The notes under the pieces are model-generated. The model saw nothing but the letters and a program-made list of their open reading frames with translations, was not told the DNA's origin and made no database searches. 64,000 nt of DNA from Spirochaetales bacterium (GTDB lineage Bacteria > Spirochaetota > Spirochaetia > Sphaerochaetales > Sphaerochaetaceae). This document shows positions 26,214-35,266 of the stretch, piece by piece. Both the position numbers and the translations under genes were made by a program. The stretch's first letter is position 1, and the number at the start of each line of letters is the position of its first letter. Location of the stretch: NCBI GenBank assembly GCA_012838275.1, contig DUPO01000133.1, positions 1-64,000 on the forward strand, read 5' to 3'.

Positions 26214-27971
26214 TTACATCAACTTCTCGGCAACATGGTCAAACTGCACAAACTTGCCCTTATAGAGCTTCTTGATCTCACCTTCCAACTGGGAAAACCG
26301 TTCGCCTTTGAATTCCACGTTATTCCAGTCGAGGAACTTCTGTCTGAGCGTATTGAAGAAGGATCGGACCTCTTTCTTGCTTTCCAAATCATATTTGGCT
26401 GCAAGGACGGTAAACATAAGGTCAAACACATGTCGTTGCCTCTCAATGGGTATGGATGAATCCACCGGGTCAAAGGAGTTCTGTTGCAGATAGCACGTAT
26501 CGATGAGCTCACTCTTCTGATAGACGACATAGTCGGCAATGGAAGTACCTTCCTCACCGACGACCTTCATCATCTGGTTGACCTCACTGCCCCTAAATAG
26601 GATTGAACGGGCATATTCGACCTTGTTGGCAGCAATGATCCCCACGTACTTTGACCAGGATCCGAGCGGGTCGATTGCTGGATACTTACGCGCATCACTA
26701 CGTTCGCGACTCAAACCATGGAAAGCTCCGACAACCTTAAGCGTTGCCTGTGTTACCGGTTCCTCAAAGTTACCTCCGGCAGGACTGACTGTCCCTCCGA
26801 TGGTGACCGAACCGATCCTTCCATCCTTCAGCCTGACCTTTCCCGCTCTCTCATAGAACTCCGAAATGCGGCTCTCCAGATAGGCTGGGAAAGCTTCTTC
26901 ACCGGGAATCTCTTCAAGACGGCCACTCATCTCACGCATTGCCTGGGCCCACCGAGAGGTGGAGTCGGCAAGCAATAGGATGTCCAAGCCCATCTGACGG
27001 TAATATTCGGCTATCGTCACTGCGGTATATACCGATGCTTCGCGGCTTGCAACCGGCATGGAGGATGTATTGCATATGATGATGGTTCTCTCCATCAGGG
27101 ACCTTCCGGTCTTGGGGTCGGTCAGTTCAGGGAATTCCTTGAGAACCTCGACGACCTCACCGGCACGTTCACCACAAGCTGCGATGATGACGATGTCGAC
27201 ATCGGCGTTACGGCTTGTCATGTGCTGCAGAACCGTCTTTCCAGCTCCAAAGGGGCCTGGTGTGCAGTACGTACCGCCTTTTGCTACAGGCAGGAAGGTA
27301 TCAATGATCCTGATCTTGGTGACCAGTGTCTCATCAGGACGCAGGCGTTCTTCATAAGTCTTGATCGCGCGTTTCACGGGCCAGGTAAAAACCATGGTCA
27401 GGTTACGCTTGTTGCCCTTAGGATCTTCAACCGTTGCAATCTCCTCCCGGACATTGTAGGTTCCCTTCTCCTTGATTGACGTCACTTTCCAGTCGACATC
27501 AGCAAAAGAGAAAGGGAGCATGATCTCATGGGTAAACAGCCCTTCCGGAACAGTACCGAAAGTATCTGCAGGTCTGAGCAGGTCGCCGACCTTTACCGAA
27601 GGGGTGAATTCCCAATCGAGATTGGGGATGGGATCGAGGTACACACCCCTTTGCAGGAAGAAGCCACACTGCGAGGCAAGCTCAGGGAGTGGGTTCTGCA
27701 GGCCGTCGTAGATCTGTTGCAACAGACCAGGGCCCAGTTCGACACTGAGCATCTCATCAGAGAACTCAACACTGTCTCCAACACTGATGCCTTCTGTCAT
27801 TTCGAAGACTTGCAAGGATGCAACATTCTTGTTGATCTTGATGACTTCGCCCTTGAGTTTGACATCCCCCAGGAGGATGTACCCTACTTCGTTCTTTGAG
27901 ATGGCGCTGTCAAATTCTACAGAAACCATATTGCCGTTGACGCCAATAACACGTCCACTTGTATTTGCCAT
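26214..27971 (-). CDS. atpA: V-type ATP synthase catalytic subunit A
   Basis: A 585-residue catalytic subunit. It has the N-terminal beta-barrel (1-70), the V-type non-homologous insert (about 115-190), and a P-loop GPFGAGKT near residue 235. EEIPGEEAFPAYLESRISEFYERAG supplies further conserved catalytic-domain residues. Whether the complex makes or hydrolyses ATP, and whether it moves H+ or Na+, cannot be read from this gene. Confidence 0.97.
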   Translation of the reverse strand: MANTSGRVIGVNGNMVSVEFDSAISKNEVGYILLGDVKLKGEVIKINKNVASLQVFEMTEGISVGDSVEFSDEMLSVELGPGLLQQIYDGLQNPLPELASQCGFFLQRGVYLDPIPNLDWEFTPSVKVGDLLRPADTFGTVPEGLFTHEIMLPFSFADVDWKVTSIKEKGTYNVREEIATVEDPKGNKRNLTMVFTWPVKRAIKTYEERLRPDETLVTKIRIIDTFLPVAKGGTYCTPGPFGAGKTVLQHMTSRNADVDIVIIAACGERAGEVVEVLKEFPELTDPKTGRSLMERTIIICNTSSMPVASREASVYTAVTIAEYYRQMGLDILLLADSTSRWAQAMREMSGRLEEIPGEEAFPAYLESRISEFYERAGKVRLKDGRIGSVTIGGTVSPAGGNFEEPVTQATLKVVGAFHGLSRERSDARKYPAIDPLGSWSKYVGIIAANKVEYARSILFRGSEVNQMMKVVGEEGTSIADYVVYQKSELIDTCYLQQNSFDPVDSSIPIERQRHVFDLMFTVLAAKYDLESKKEVRSFFNTLRQKFLDWNNVEFKGERFSQLEGEIKKLYKGKFVQFDHVAEKLM

Positions 27972-27983
27972 ATTCCAACTCCA

Positions 27984-28517
27984 CTACGTATTAGCTATTT
28001 CAGTCTGTAAATTGGAGAAAAGGCGTTTGAATTCAGCATAGCCCTCCTCCTTGGTAAAGAGACTCTTGCGCTCCAACAGCTGCAACTTTACAGCATAGGA
28101 GAGCAAAGCCTCCACATCGAAGTAGTGCAAGGCTGAGATCTCATCGAGATAATTCCATTTCAGGGAGAGCAAGGCGAGTTCCGCTTCCAGGGCATTCTCA
28201 TTAGAGAGGGCCTGACGGACAGTCTCTCCGATGCGAAATTCCTTATCGCCTTCATTGCGATATGTCTGTACGGAGAGACCGAGCTTCTTGCTCCGTTGGT
28301 CATTGAGTTCTTTTTTCACCATAGAAGAAAAGTGTTGCCACTTTTTTAAAAAAGGGTGGGAAGAGCTTCTGCCTGAAATGGCAGATTCGATAGTCCGGTA
28401 ATCACGTTCGCTTACCTGACTCTTGCACTTTGCAAGGAACGTGGCCGTATCAAACGGGCACTGTCCGTCGTAGCGCAACAGGGGCAACGTAGTTACCAGA
28501 TAGTAATAGGAAGCCAT
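27984..28517 (-). CDS. DUF2764 protein of the V-ATPase operon
   Basis: A 177-residue soluble protein of the DUF2764 family. The start MASYYYLVTTLPLLRYDG is typical. The rest is helical. Homologues occupy this same slot between atpE and atpA in spirochaete V-ATPase operons and resemble subunit C/AC39-like folds in rough layout, so it may replace the missing subunit C; this is inference. GGAG precedes the ATG. Confidence 0.8.
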   Translation of the reverse strand: MASYYYLVTTLPLLRYDGQCPFDTATFLAKCKSQVSERDYRTIESAISGRSSSHPFLKKWQHFSSMVKKELNDQRSKKLGLSVQTYRNEGDKEFRIGETVRQALSNENALEAELALLSLKWNYLDEISALHYFDVEALLSYAVKLQLLERKSLFTKEEGYAEFKRLFSNLQTEIANT

Positions 28518-28526
28518 CTCTGCTCC

Positions 28527-29129
28527 TTACTTCGCTTGGGCGAAGACAATATCGGCAATTGCCGAAGAAAGGAAAGGAGCCATGAGATTGGCAGTCTCCT
28601 CTGCACTGAAATCATAAAAACCTGACCCGTCTTTTTCGGCTATGCGGAAACCGCTCTGTACTTTTTCAACAGCCTTAATTTCCAATCCACCCTTGATCTT
28701 CTCACTGAGCTCACTCTTCAGGGAAGAGGCGAGCCGTTTGAAATCCTTCTCGCTGAGCTGGACTTCTGAGTCTGCCCCATCGGAGAGTTGTGATACAACA
28801 GATGTGACCAGGGAGAGCATATCTTTGGAACTGAAAGCCTCTTCAAGTTTCTCGACCAGCAGATTATCCAGTTGCTTCTGGATAGCTTTCTTCAAGGAGA
28901 GCTGTACATCCCTACTTGCCTGTTGGAGACTGGCGCGTGCACTCTGGTCACGTACATCAATCTCTTTCTGTGCATCTTCAATAAGTTGGGAAGCACGTTT
29001 GCGTCCTTGGGAGACAATCTCGTCAGCCTGGGCTTTGGCATCAGCGATAATCTGAGCCGCCTCTTTCTGGGCTACTTCAATGCCATCCTTGCGGATGGAA
29101 GCAACCAAATCTTGAATTTGTTGAGCCAT
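28527..29129 (-). CDS. atpE: V-type ATP synthase subunit E (peripheral stalk)
   Basis: A 200-residue stator subunit. The first 100 residues are a long charged coiled coil (RKDGIEVAQKEAAQIIADAKAQAD and following), then a globular C-terminal domain. The open frame runs 30 codons further upstream, but those residues are hydrophobic and do not fit the family; MAQQIQDLVASIR at 29129 with an AGGA upstream is chosen. It is the first gene of the operon. Confidence 0.92.
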   Translation of the reverse strand: MAQQIQDLVASIRKDGIEVAQKEAAQIIADAKAQADEIVSQGRKRASQLIEDAQKEIDVRDQSARASLQQASRDVQLSLKKAIQKQLDNLLVEKLEEAFSSKDMLSLVTSVVSQLSDGADSEVQLSEKDFKRLASSLKSELSEKIKGGLEIKAVEKVQSGFRIAEKDGSGFYDFSAEETANLMAPFLSSAIADIVFAQAK

Positions 29130-29157
29130 CTGAATTCCTACCTTGTAATAATGCATT

Positions 29158-29186
29158 ATGATAAAGGATTCTCCAAAAATAAGCAA
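29158..29186 (-). promoter_or_regulatory. Candidate promoter of the V-ATPase operon
   Basis: On the minus strand, TTGCTT (29186-29181) and TATCAT (29163-29158) are 17 bp apart, about 30 bp ahead of the atpE start codon. Confidence 0.5.
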
Positions 29187-29314
29187 CAAACGAAAAATCC
29201 TAGCGTATGCGACAAACAAGCAAGATTATCGTCCAATGTGAGAAAAAATGCAAGCTAGGCATCTATTTCAATATCCTGTGTACACAATCCATCAATTTTA
29301 CTATAGTAGCCGAT

Positions 29315-29623
29315 ATGAACACGTTACACCTATTCAGTTCCCATACTATGAGGGGAATCATTCGGATCTTCAACTTGCAGACAGAAAAAACCCTACTCTT
29401 GAAAAGTGAGAACCTCACCAAAGATATCCAAAAAATCCGTTTCGACCTTGACCTCGGCAATTTTCCCAATAGGGAACTTCAAGAAGAATATGAAGAGCAT
29501 GGGCTTGAAATATATACAATTGACCCTTTGCTCATTGCTGAAAACAATGAAGATCTGGACAAGCTTCTCCAACAAGGAGAGCAGAAGCTCGAGGAGCTAG
29601 ATATCCCTTTCTACCGATATTGA
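29315..29623 (+). CDS. Degenerate GIY-YIG-like small protein
   Basis: A protein of about 102 residues. The segments IRIFNLQTEKTLLLKSENLTKDIQKIRFDLDLGNFPNRELQEEYEEHG follow the order of the GIY-YIG nuclease family (strand, arginine helix, NRELQ helix), but the GIY and YIG triplets are not recognisable and the catalytic arginine is uncertain. It is probably a non-nuclease relative. The start is unclear: ATG at 29315 or 29348 both lack a good ribosome-binding site. A second such protein lies at 31421-31789. Confidence 0.5.
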   Translation: MNTLHLFSSHTMRGIIRIFNLQTEKTLLLKSENLTKDIQKIRFDLDLGNFPNRELQEEYEEHGLEIYTIDPLLIAENNEDLDKLLQQGEQKLEELDIPFYRY

Positions 29624-29668
29624 AGCGAACTGAGCATCTACATCCCTCCATCCATACGGAGGTAAAAG

Positions 29669-30118
29669 ATGTACTACCGAATGTGTTTTTCCAGTGAATT
29701 GCCAATATTCAAGAGTGTTGCAAAAGCCAACCGGCTGATGTTGAGAATATATCTGCACATAGAACAGCAAGGCGGCACTATTTTGGATTATACCCTGCTG
29801 CCTTCCCTGCTCGACCTACTCATCTATCTTCCGGGAATCGAACCCAAGTTCGCCTTCCTCCCCTACCGGTGCACCCTTGAACATATCCCCCACACTACTG
29901 AGCTCCTCTACCACTACAAGCAGATCAGCAAGCTTCTCCCCTTAGGAGGGAAAAACTACCCCCTGTGCGGAACCTATGAGGCATATCACGGCAGCAACTG
30001 TCTCTGCTCCCTAGGCAAGATGGGCCCCTTCCCAGACGATCTGAGCATACAGTCGATTCTCCATGAAAAAAGCTCCCCGGTTACGGAGAGCCTTGCAGAC
30101 AAAGCAACTATCTCTTAA
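29669..30118 (+). CDS. Hypothetical protein, 149 residues
   Basis: I do not recognise a family. The ATG is preceded by a strong GGAGG at a 6-7 nt spacing, and no competing gene occupies the opposite strand, so it is probably real. The middle (about 40-60) is leucine-rich but too short and broken to be a confident membrane helix. The C-terminal half has five scattered cysteines and a [14 protein letters not shown] segment. It follows the GIY-YIG-like gene by 45 bp and converges with udp, with the two stop codons overlapping in TTAA. Confidence 0.55.
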   Translation: MYYRMCFSSELPIFKSVAKANRLMLRIYLHIEQQGGTILDYTLLPSLLDLLIYLPGIEPKFAFLPYRCTLEHIPHTTELLYHYKQISKLLPLGGKNYPLCGTYEAYHGSNCLCSLGKMGPFPDDLSIQSILHEKSSPVTESLADKATIS

Positions 30119-30897
30119 AGAGCCTTCTTGTCCTTACGTATGAGGTTTCGCACCCCTTCTACAGCCACCTTGATGGCTGAATCTGTATCGTGATACTTGG
30201 GATTATCCATCCCCAGCAGCTCCCGCTCCTGGTTACCCACGACAAAGAAGGCACTCCCACAGCGAGCCCCAAGCTTGGCGGCGACTACGAACAGGGCCGC
30301 ACTCTCCATTTCGCTTGCAAGGACACCCAACCGTTTCCAGGCCTCCCACTTGTTGATGAGGTCATAGGAGACCGGCATCTCGGAAGGTGCGTGCTGCCCA
30401 TAAAAGGAGTCCTTGCACTGCACCACCCCTGCATGGCTTCTGTTACCAAGGCTATCAGCTGCATCCATCAAGGCTGTGACAACCTCGAAGGTCGCAACAG
30501 CCGGAAACTCGATGGGAGCGTACTCCCGACTGGTCCCCTCCATCCTGACAGCTCCTGTGGCGATCACAACATCCCCACCGATCACATCAAGGGCTATTCC
30601 ACCACAGGTGCCCATACGAACGAAGGTATCGCTTCCGCACTTGTAGAGCTCCTCCATCGCAATGGAGGCGGAAGGGCCGCCTATGCCTGTGGAGGTTACC
30701 GAGACCTTCTCGCCTTCAAGGGTTCCTGTGTAGGTGACATATTCACGACTGTCAGCGACAAGACGGGCATCATCGAGATATTTGGCTATCAAGGGGACGC
30801 GCTTGGGGTCTCCGGGAAGAATGACATACCGCCCGACATCGCCTTCCTTGATATGCAGATGGTATTGGATACCTGTTCCATTCATATAATCAGACAT
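30115..30897 (-). CDS. udp: Uridine phosphorylase
   Basis: A 260-residue nucleoside phosphorylase of the NP-I family that splits uridine into uracil and ribose 1-phosphate. Key segments are the phosphate-site [38 protein letters not shown], and [16 protein letters not shown], where the ribose-binding glutamate lies. The family is well matched to uridine rather than purine substrates, but subtype is inferred. The start was moved 19 codons in, to the ATG at 30897 preceded by AAGGAG. Confidence 0.9.
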   Translation of the reverse strand: MSDYMNGTGIQYHLHIKEGDVGRYVILPGDPKRVPLIAKYLDDARLVADSREYVTYTGTLEGEKVSVTSTGIGGPSASIAMEELYKCGSDTFVRMGTCGGIALDVIGGDVVIATGAVRMEGTSREYAPIEFPAVATFEVVTALMDAADSLGNRSHAGVVQCKDSFYGQHAPSEMPVSYDLINKWEAWKRLGVLASEMESAALFVVAAKLGARCGSAFFVVGNQERELLGMDNPKYHDTDSAIKVAVEGVRNLIRKDKKAL

Positions 30898-30962
30898 AAT
30901 CACTCCTTGCAAAAATCGTAACACGCATCTTGTCAGGAAGCAAGAATACACCAATCAAAGCT

Positions 30963-31442
30963 TCAATATCCCATATCCTTGAGAAGACCCGAAAGGATCC
31001 TGAAACGTTCTCCCATGATCTCGCCGTCTTTTCCCAAGGCATCGGCGAGCAAACGTATGTCGGTATCGATAAGGGGATTATTATCACAGACCTCAACGGT
31101 CATTGCAGAACCCTGCATGCCAATCCTATCAATTTGCATGTTTTCAGGATCATAATACTTAGGGAATCTATATGCATCCTGGAAATACAGGCTGGTCCTG
31201 CAGACAAGGATTGCGAGGTCTAGGACCCTGTTGAGAGGAAGTTCCTCACTCTGACGGGACCATTTTTCTCCTGTATGGCGCCAGACTTTTGCTGACACCT
31301 CTACATTTCCCCGATCATTCCACTGAGCAAGCCCTACAGAGAGTCCTTGCGCATCCGAATCATTGGCTTTTCTTCCATCCACTTCCCCGTAGTTCTCCAC
31401 GACGATCACGGGTTTGTGTTTCAGTGTTGTGGGTATTTCCAT
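30963..31442 (-). CDS. DUF6530-like protein
   Basis: A 159-residue soluble protein. Its N-terminal two-thirds (TLKHKPVIVVENYGEVDGR, GLSVGLAQWNDRG, AKVWRHTGEKWSRQSEELPLNRVLDLAILVC) look like the uncharacterised family I know as DUF6530; the number should be checked. No catalytic motif is evident. Its start overlaps the end of the GIY-YIG-like gene by 22 bp, so the two are an operon under the 31-bp palindrome. Function unknown. Confidence 0.65.
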   Translation of the reverse strand: MEIPTTLKHKPVIVVENYGEVDGRKANDSDAQGLSVGLAQWNDRGNVEVSAKVWRHTGEKWSRQSEELPLNRVLDLAILVCRTSLYFQDAYRFPKYYDPENMQIDRIGMQGSAMTVEVCDNNPLIDTDIRLLADALGKDGEIMGERFRILSGLLKDMGY

Positions 31443-31789
31443 ACCTGTATCTCCTTTGCTTCCGGATTTTTCTCCAGATATATTTCGGTAAGGATCGCAA
31501 GGTCCTCCTTGTAATCCCTGGTTTCATCATTTTTATCATAGTGAAGCTCTTCTAGTACTGTAAAACTAAACTTCTCACTGCCATGCTCTGTATACAGCTG
31601 TTGTAATTCAGGCATGTGGAGCAAACTCCCTACAGAGAGCCTGAACAACAGGGAGTTCTTTGCATTTTTCAGATTTGTCGCCCAGCCGATGAAAACATCA
31701 TCCGTAGCTTCACAGCTCAGGGAAAAACAACCCATGGGTGGTCGCATCTCATTGTACTCCTGCCGTAATCTCTTCTTATCGACTGACAT
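31421..31789 (-). CDS. GIY-YIG nuclease-superfamily protein, degenerate
   Basis: A 122-residue protein. After a 15-residue N-terminal helix (MSVDKKRLRQEYNEMRPP), GCFSLSCEATDDVFIGWATNLKNAKNSLLFRLSVG aligns in layout with the GIY-x10-YIG core, and the PELQQLYTEHGSEKFSFTVLEEL segment is typical of this subfamily. The YIG position reads FIG and the catalytic arginine appears replaced, so nuclease activity is doubtful. GGAG precedes the ATG. It leads a two-gene operon. Confidence 0.65.
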   Translation of the reverse strand: MSVDKKRLRQEYNEMRPPMGCFSLSCEATDDVFIGWATNLKNAKNSLLFRLSVGSLLHMPELQQLYTEHGSEKFSFTVLEELHYDKNDETRDYKEDLAILTEIYLEKNPEAKEIQVWKYPQH

Positions 31790-31808
31790 TCTATCTCCAA
31801 CCTATTCT

Positions 31809-31839
31809 ATATTTAGTAAATTAGTAATTTACTAAATAT
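31809..31839. promoter_or_regulatory. Perfect 31-bp palindrome over a promoter (candidate operator)
   Basis: Two 15-nt arms (31809-31823 and 31825-31839) are perfectly complementary around a single G. On the minus strand a TTGCTT -35 (31861-31856) and a TATTTA -10 (31838-31833) with a 17-bp spacer place the -10 inside the palindrome, 20 bp ahead of the 31789 start codon. This fits a dimeric repressor operator. Confidence 0.55.
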
Positions 31840-31850
31840 TATTATGGCAT

Positions 31851-31878
31851 AAAAAAAGCAAGGGTGCAAGGCCCCTGC
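31851..31878 (-). terminator. Terminator of mutS2
   Basis: On the minus strand a 7-bp stem with a G-U pair is followed directly by seven T residues. It starts 10 bp past the mutS2 stop. Confidence 0.7.
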
Positions 31879-31887
31879 CATCTTTTA

Positions 31888-34248
31888 TCAGAAGAAAACA
31901 TACGTTTTCCCCATCCCCCCATCTTCAGGAAGGGCAAATCGATAATCAGTGACATGTTTGTTCTTCTTGAGGTACTCCCCTATCCCGCGGCTGAGAATCC
32001 CGTCTCCGTAGCCATGAATGACAGAGAAGGTGGAGAGTCCGTGGACTAGGGAACTTTCCACCTGCGCTTCCATAGCAGAAAGTGCTTCCTCCAAAGTCAT
32101 GCCTCGCACATCGATGACCAACTTGGGTGAAGGGGTGCTGCTGTGGTACTGCACATGGACCTTAGTCTCCTCCTTCTTCCTGGGCAGGGAGAGTTCGCTC
32201 TCACTAAGGGTAAACTTTATGGCACCGATTGCAACTATCCACTTCCCTTTCGATGCCTTACGAATAATGCGCCCTTCACGCCTTGCACTGCCGCACAGGA
32301 CATCCATATTAGGCTTGAATTGAATAGGCTTTTCATCTTTTGACCGGCTCTGACCCTGGATCTCTTCACTTTGCTCTTCAATCTGTCGTTCTGTCGTTAT
32401 CTGCTTCTCTTGCAGTGATGAGACAAAACCCTTGACCCTCTTGGTTTTCTCACGATTTATCTCTCCGCTTCGAAGCTCAGCTACAAGGCGTTCCAGTTCA
32501 CTGCTCTTCTCCCTCATGAAGCGATACAGTTCGCTTGACTGCTCCTGCTTGAGAATGAGTGCATCCTGTTTGAGCTTCAGCTCCTTGAGTTGGACCTCCC
32601 TTACCTGCTGCTGAAGCGCATGGTGCCGATCCTTGAGCTTTTGTTCAGATGCTTCGGCCTCTCTTCTTCGCTTTTCGAGCCCTTTGATAATCTCCCCAAT
32701 TTCAACGGCCTCACTGCCCAGATAGTGTTTTGCCTTGTCCAGCACCTCCGGAGGAAGACGCATCGTCTTCGCTGTATCGAGGGCATGGCTGTCACCGGGG
32801 ATACCGCTGATAACCTTGAACGTGGGAAGATGGCTAAAGTCGTCAAACTCCATCGATGCGTTGATGACACTCTCCTTGGCATAGGCAAACTGCTTGAGAA
32901 CCCCATGATGGCTCGTCACCAAAGTGAGCTTCGCCTCCTTGAGGCAGTACTCCAAAGTCGCCCTTGCCAAGGCAGCACCCTCCACAGGGTCGGTACCGCT
33001 GCCAAGTTCGTCCATGATGACCAGTGAGTCTTTTGTCATGTTTCGTAGGATATAGCCTATCTGCTTCATATGACCGCTAAAAGTGGAGAGCTCCTCTTCA
33101 ATGCTCTGCTCATCGCCAATATCTGTAAAGATATCATCAAACAGAGGCAGGGCGCTGCCGTCCTTAGCAGGGATAAAACCGCAGAACTGATTCAACATGG
33201 CCATCAGGCCGACAGTCTTTATCGTAACGGTCTTTCCTCCGGCATTCGGTCCTGAGATGACTACGGCCTGAACCTTGGAGTCAAGCTTCACTGTGATCGG
33301 AACAGCCTTCCTCCCCAGCAAGGGGTGACGTGCGTCGATCATAGTGAAGAGAGGGCTGTCTAGGTCAACCTGTGAAGCCTGGGTCTTGAAACTGTAACGC
33401 GCGGCGCCGAACAGGGCATCGGCATCACCGACCATCTGTTGGAGAGAGAGCAAACAAGCCTTGCACTCTCTGGCCTCCTTATCAAGCCCTGCAAGCAGTT
33501 TGGCAACCTCGACTAGAATTTGGTTTTCGGCCATCACCACCGAATTGTTCATCTCAACCAGTTTGTACGGTTCCATAAACACGGTATTGCCTGATGAGGA
33601 TGCGCTGCTGATGAATCCTTCCACCTCGCTACGGCGGTCATTCCGTACGGGAATGACCACCCTCCCGTCCCGAAAGGCACTCTGGTCACTCTGCATAGCG
33701 GAGCTCTTAGTCTTCATATAGTCATTACAGAATTTGGAACGGACAGCCTTCGCATGCTCGACCTCTCTTCTCAATGATCGTATGGCAGGGTGGCTATCCT
33801 TGACTTCTCCCGATTCATCGAGGACCGAATGAATGCTGCTCTTAAGGTGCAGCAGCTCATCCTCGATGGCAAGACCGAGCAAACCATGGATATCCTGCAG
33901 AGGTCCGCTGTTATCGAGATTCTGGTTACAGTATTCCAGAAAGATTTCGGCACTCCGGATGTAGTGGGCAAGTGCAACCAGACCCTGCCCGTCAAGGACC
34001 AATAGGGGGTTTTCCAGAATACGCATGGCCTCTGTGATATCTACGAAGGAGGAGGGCACTCCCCCATTGGGGTGACCAAGCAACCTGTAAAACGCCGCTA
34101 CCTTTCTCTGGCGCTGCTGCAATGCATCCCTATCGGAAAGAAACCCAAGGTTCGCAAGCCGTTGGACACCCTCGGTACTGAGGGCACAGCCCTGTATTTT
34201 CTGTAGGACAGAGAGAAATCCCAGGTCCTCAATACTCTTCTTGTTCAT
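31888..34248 (-). CDS. mutS2: Endonuclease MutS2
   Basis: A 786-residue ATPase of the MutS2 family. It lacks the mismatch-recognition N-terminal domain of MutS. It has the core and lever region (1-300), an ATPase domain with P-loop GPNAGGKT near residue 325 and Walker B MDELGSGTDPVEGAAL, a coiled coil (about 500-620), and a C-terminal Smr nuclease domain (about 710-786) with VIHGYGDGILSRGI. Family members act in recombination control or in rescue of collided ribosomes. The longer frame to 34317 runs into rsgA and was trimmed. Confidence 0.95.
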   Translation of the reverse strand: MNKKSIEDLGFLSVLQKIQGCALSTEGVQRLANLGFLSDRDALQQRQRKVAAFYRLLGHPNGGVPSSFVDITEAMRILENPLLVLDGQGLVALAHYIRSAEIFLEYCNQNLDNSGPLQDIHGLLGLAIEDELLHLKSSIHSVLDESGEVKDSHPAIRSLRREVEHAKAVRSKFCNDYMKTKSSAMQSDQSAFRDGRVVIPVRNDRRSEVEGFISSASSSGNTVFMEPYKLVEMNNSVVMAENQILVEVAKLLAGLDKEARECKACLLSLQQMVGDADALFGAARYSFKTQASQVDLDSPLFTMIDARHPLLGRKAVPITVKLDSKVQAVVISGPNAGGKTVTIKTVGLMAMLNQFCGFIPAKDGSALPLFDDIFTDIGDEQSIEEELSTFSGHMKQIGYILRNMTKDSLVIMDELGSGTDPVEGAALARATLEYCLKEAKLTLVTSHHGVLKQFAYAKESVINASMEFDDFSHLPTFKVISGIPGDSHALDTAKTMRLPPEVLDKAKHYLGSEAVEIGEIIKGLEKRRREAEASEQKLKDRHHALQQQVREVQLKELKLKQDALILKQEQSSELYRFMREKSSELERLVAELRSGEINREKTKRVKGFVSSLQEKQITTERQIEEQSEEIQGQSRSKDEKPIQFKPNMDVLCGSARREGRIIRKASKGKWIVAIGAIKFTLSESELSLPRKKEETKVHVQYHSSTPSPKLVIDVRGMTLEEALSAMEAQVESSLVHGLSTFSVIHGYGDGILSRGIGEYLKKNKHVTDYRFALPEDGGMGKTYVFF

Positions 34249-35209
34249 GCTTATCCATATTTCTATAACGTTCACGACTCTGGTCGCTCTTCCCCATCCA
34301 TTCGGGATCCTTCGCATCCAACGAAGCGAGCATTCTCAGATAACTATCGTAACGGTCGTAATGAATCTTGTCCTGTTCGAGGAGACGCTTGACTTCACAA
34401 TCAGGCTCCTCGTTGTGCAGACAGTGGTCGAACGCACATTTTTTTGACGGCTCAAGAAATTCCGGGAAGGATTGGGCGATCCTTTGGGGATCACCATGGG
34501 GGACCTGGATCTCTCGCACGCCCGGTGTATCCACCAGGGTAAAGTCATCGCCTTCTATCATCAGCGAGTAGTTGGTGGTATGCCTGCCCCGATTATACTT
34601 CTCAGAGATTTCACCGATTTTCTGCTCAACATCAAGAATCCGGTTGATGAGGGTGGACTTGCCTACTCCACTCTGTCCTATGAAGGCTACCGTCTTTCCT
34701 TTCAGCAAGGAAACAAACTCATCAAGGCCTTCCCCGGTAAGGGCACTGACTCCCCGTATGGTGTATCCAAGCTTGTTGTAGAGGGCAAAGCGTTCGAATT
34801 CATCCTCAGTAAGCAGGATGTCACTCTTGTTCATCACTATCATCACATCCACATCTATGCTGCAAGCTATGACACGGTCTATGAAGCGCGGACGGAAGGG
34901 AGGAGAGTCCGCACTGCAGACACAGACTATCAGGTCCATGTTAGCCACAACAGTCTGGTTGCTCTTTCCCTTGACGTTCCAACGCTGGAAGCAGTTGGTA
35001 CGTTCAAGGCGCTCGAGTATGAGCCCCTCTGATGTTCCGGTGATGACAAAAGAGACCCTGTCACCGACTGCCAGAGGATTGTATTCATGAGTTCCGGTAT
35101 CGAGCTGCTTGCCTTTTATCCGGCACAGATAGCTCGTCTCACCCTCTTTGACGGTGTATATATTGCTGATTCCTCTGGTGACGATACCTATGTGTTGCTG
35201 CATGTTCAT
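34229..35209 (-). CDS. rsgA: Ribosome small-subunit GTPase RsgA
   Basis: A 326-residue circularly permuted GTPase that matures the 30S subunit. An OB-fold (1-80) is followed by the G domain in permuted order: MNKSDI (G4), GQSGVGKSTLI (G1), then DTPGVRE (G3). The C-terminal zinc site is CAFDHCLHNEEPDC. It overlaps mutS2 by 20 bp. No clear ribosome-binding site precedes either of the two possible ATG codons. Confidence 0.95.
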   Translation of the reverse strand: MNMQQHIGIVTRGISNIYTVKEGETSYLCRIKGKQLDTGTHEYNPLAVGDRVSFVITGTSEGLILERLERTNCFQRWNVKGKSNQTVVANMDLIVCVCSADSPPFRPRFIDRVIACSIDVDVMIVMNKSDILLTEDEFERFALYNKLGYTIRGVSALTGEGLDEFVSLLKGKTVAFIGQSGVGKSTLINRILDVEQKIGEISEKYNRGRHTTNYSLMIEGDDFTLVDTPGVREIQVPHGDPQRIAQSFPEFLEPSKKCAFDHCLHNEEPDCEVKRLLEQDKIHYDRYDSYLRMLASLDAKDPEWMGKSDQSRERYRNMDKHEQEEY

Positions 35210-35266
35210 ACTGTACTAGCAAAGAGCCCTTCTTGACAACTCTCTGAGAATTGGTACTGTTATGTT

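Noticed and set aside
29130-29219. Longer start for atpE
   Set aside because: The added 30 hydrophobic residues would put a membrane segment on a cytoplasmic stalk subunit.
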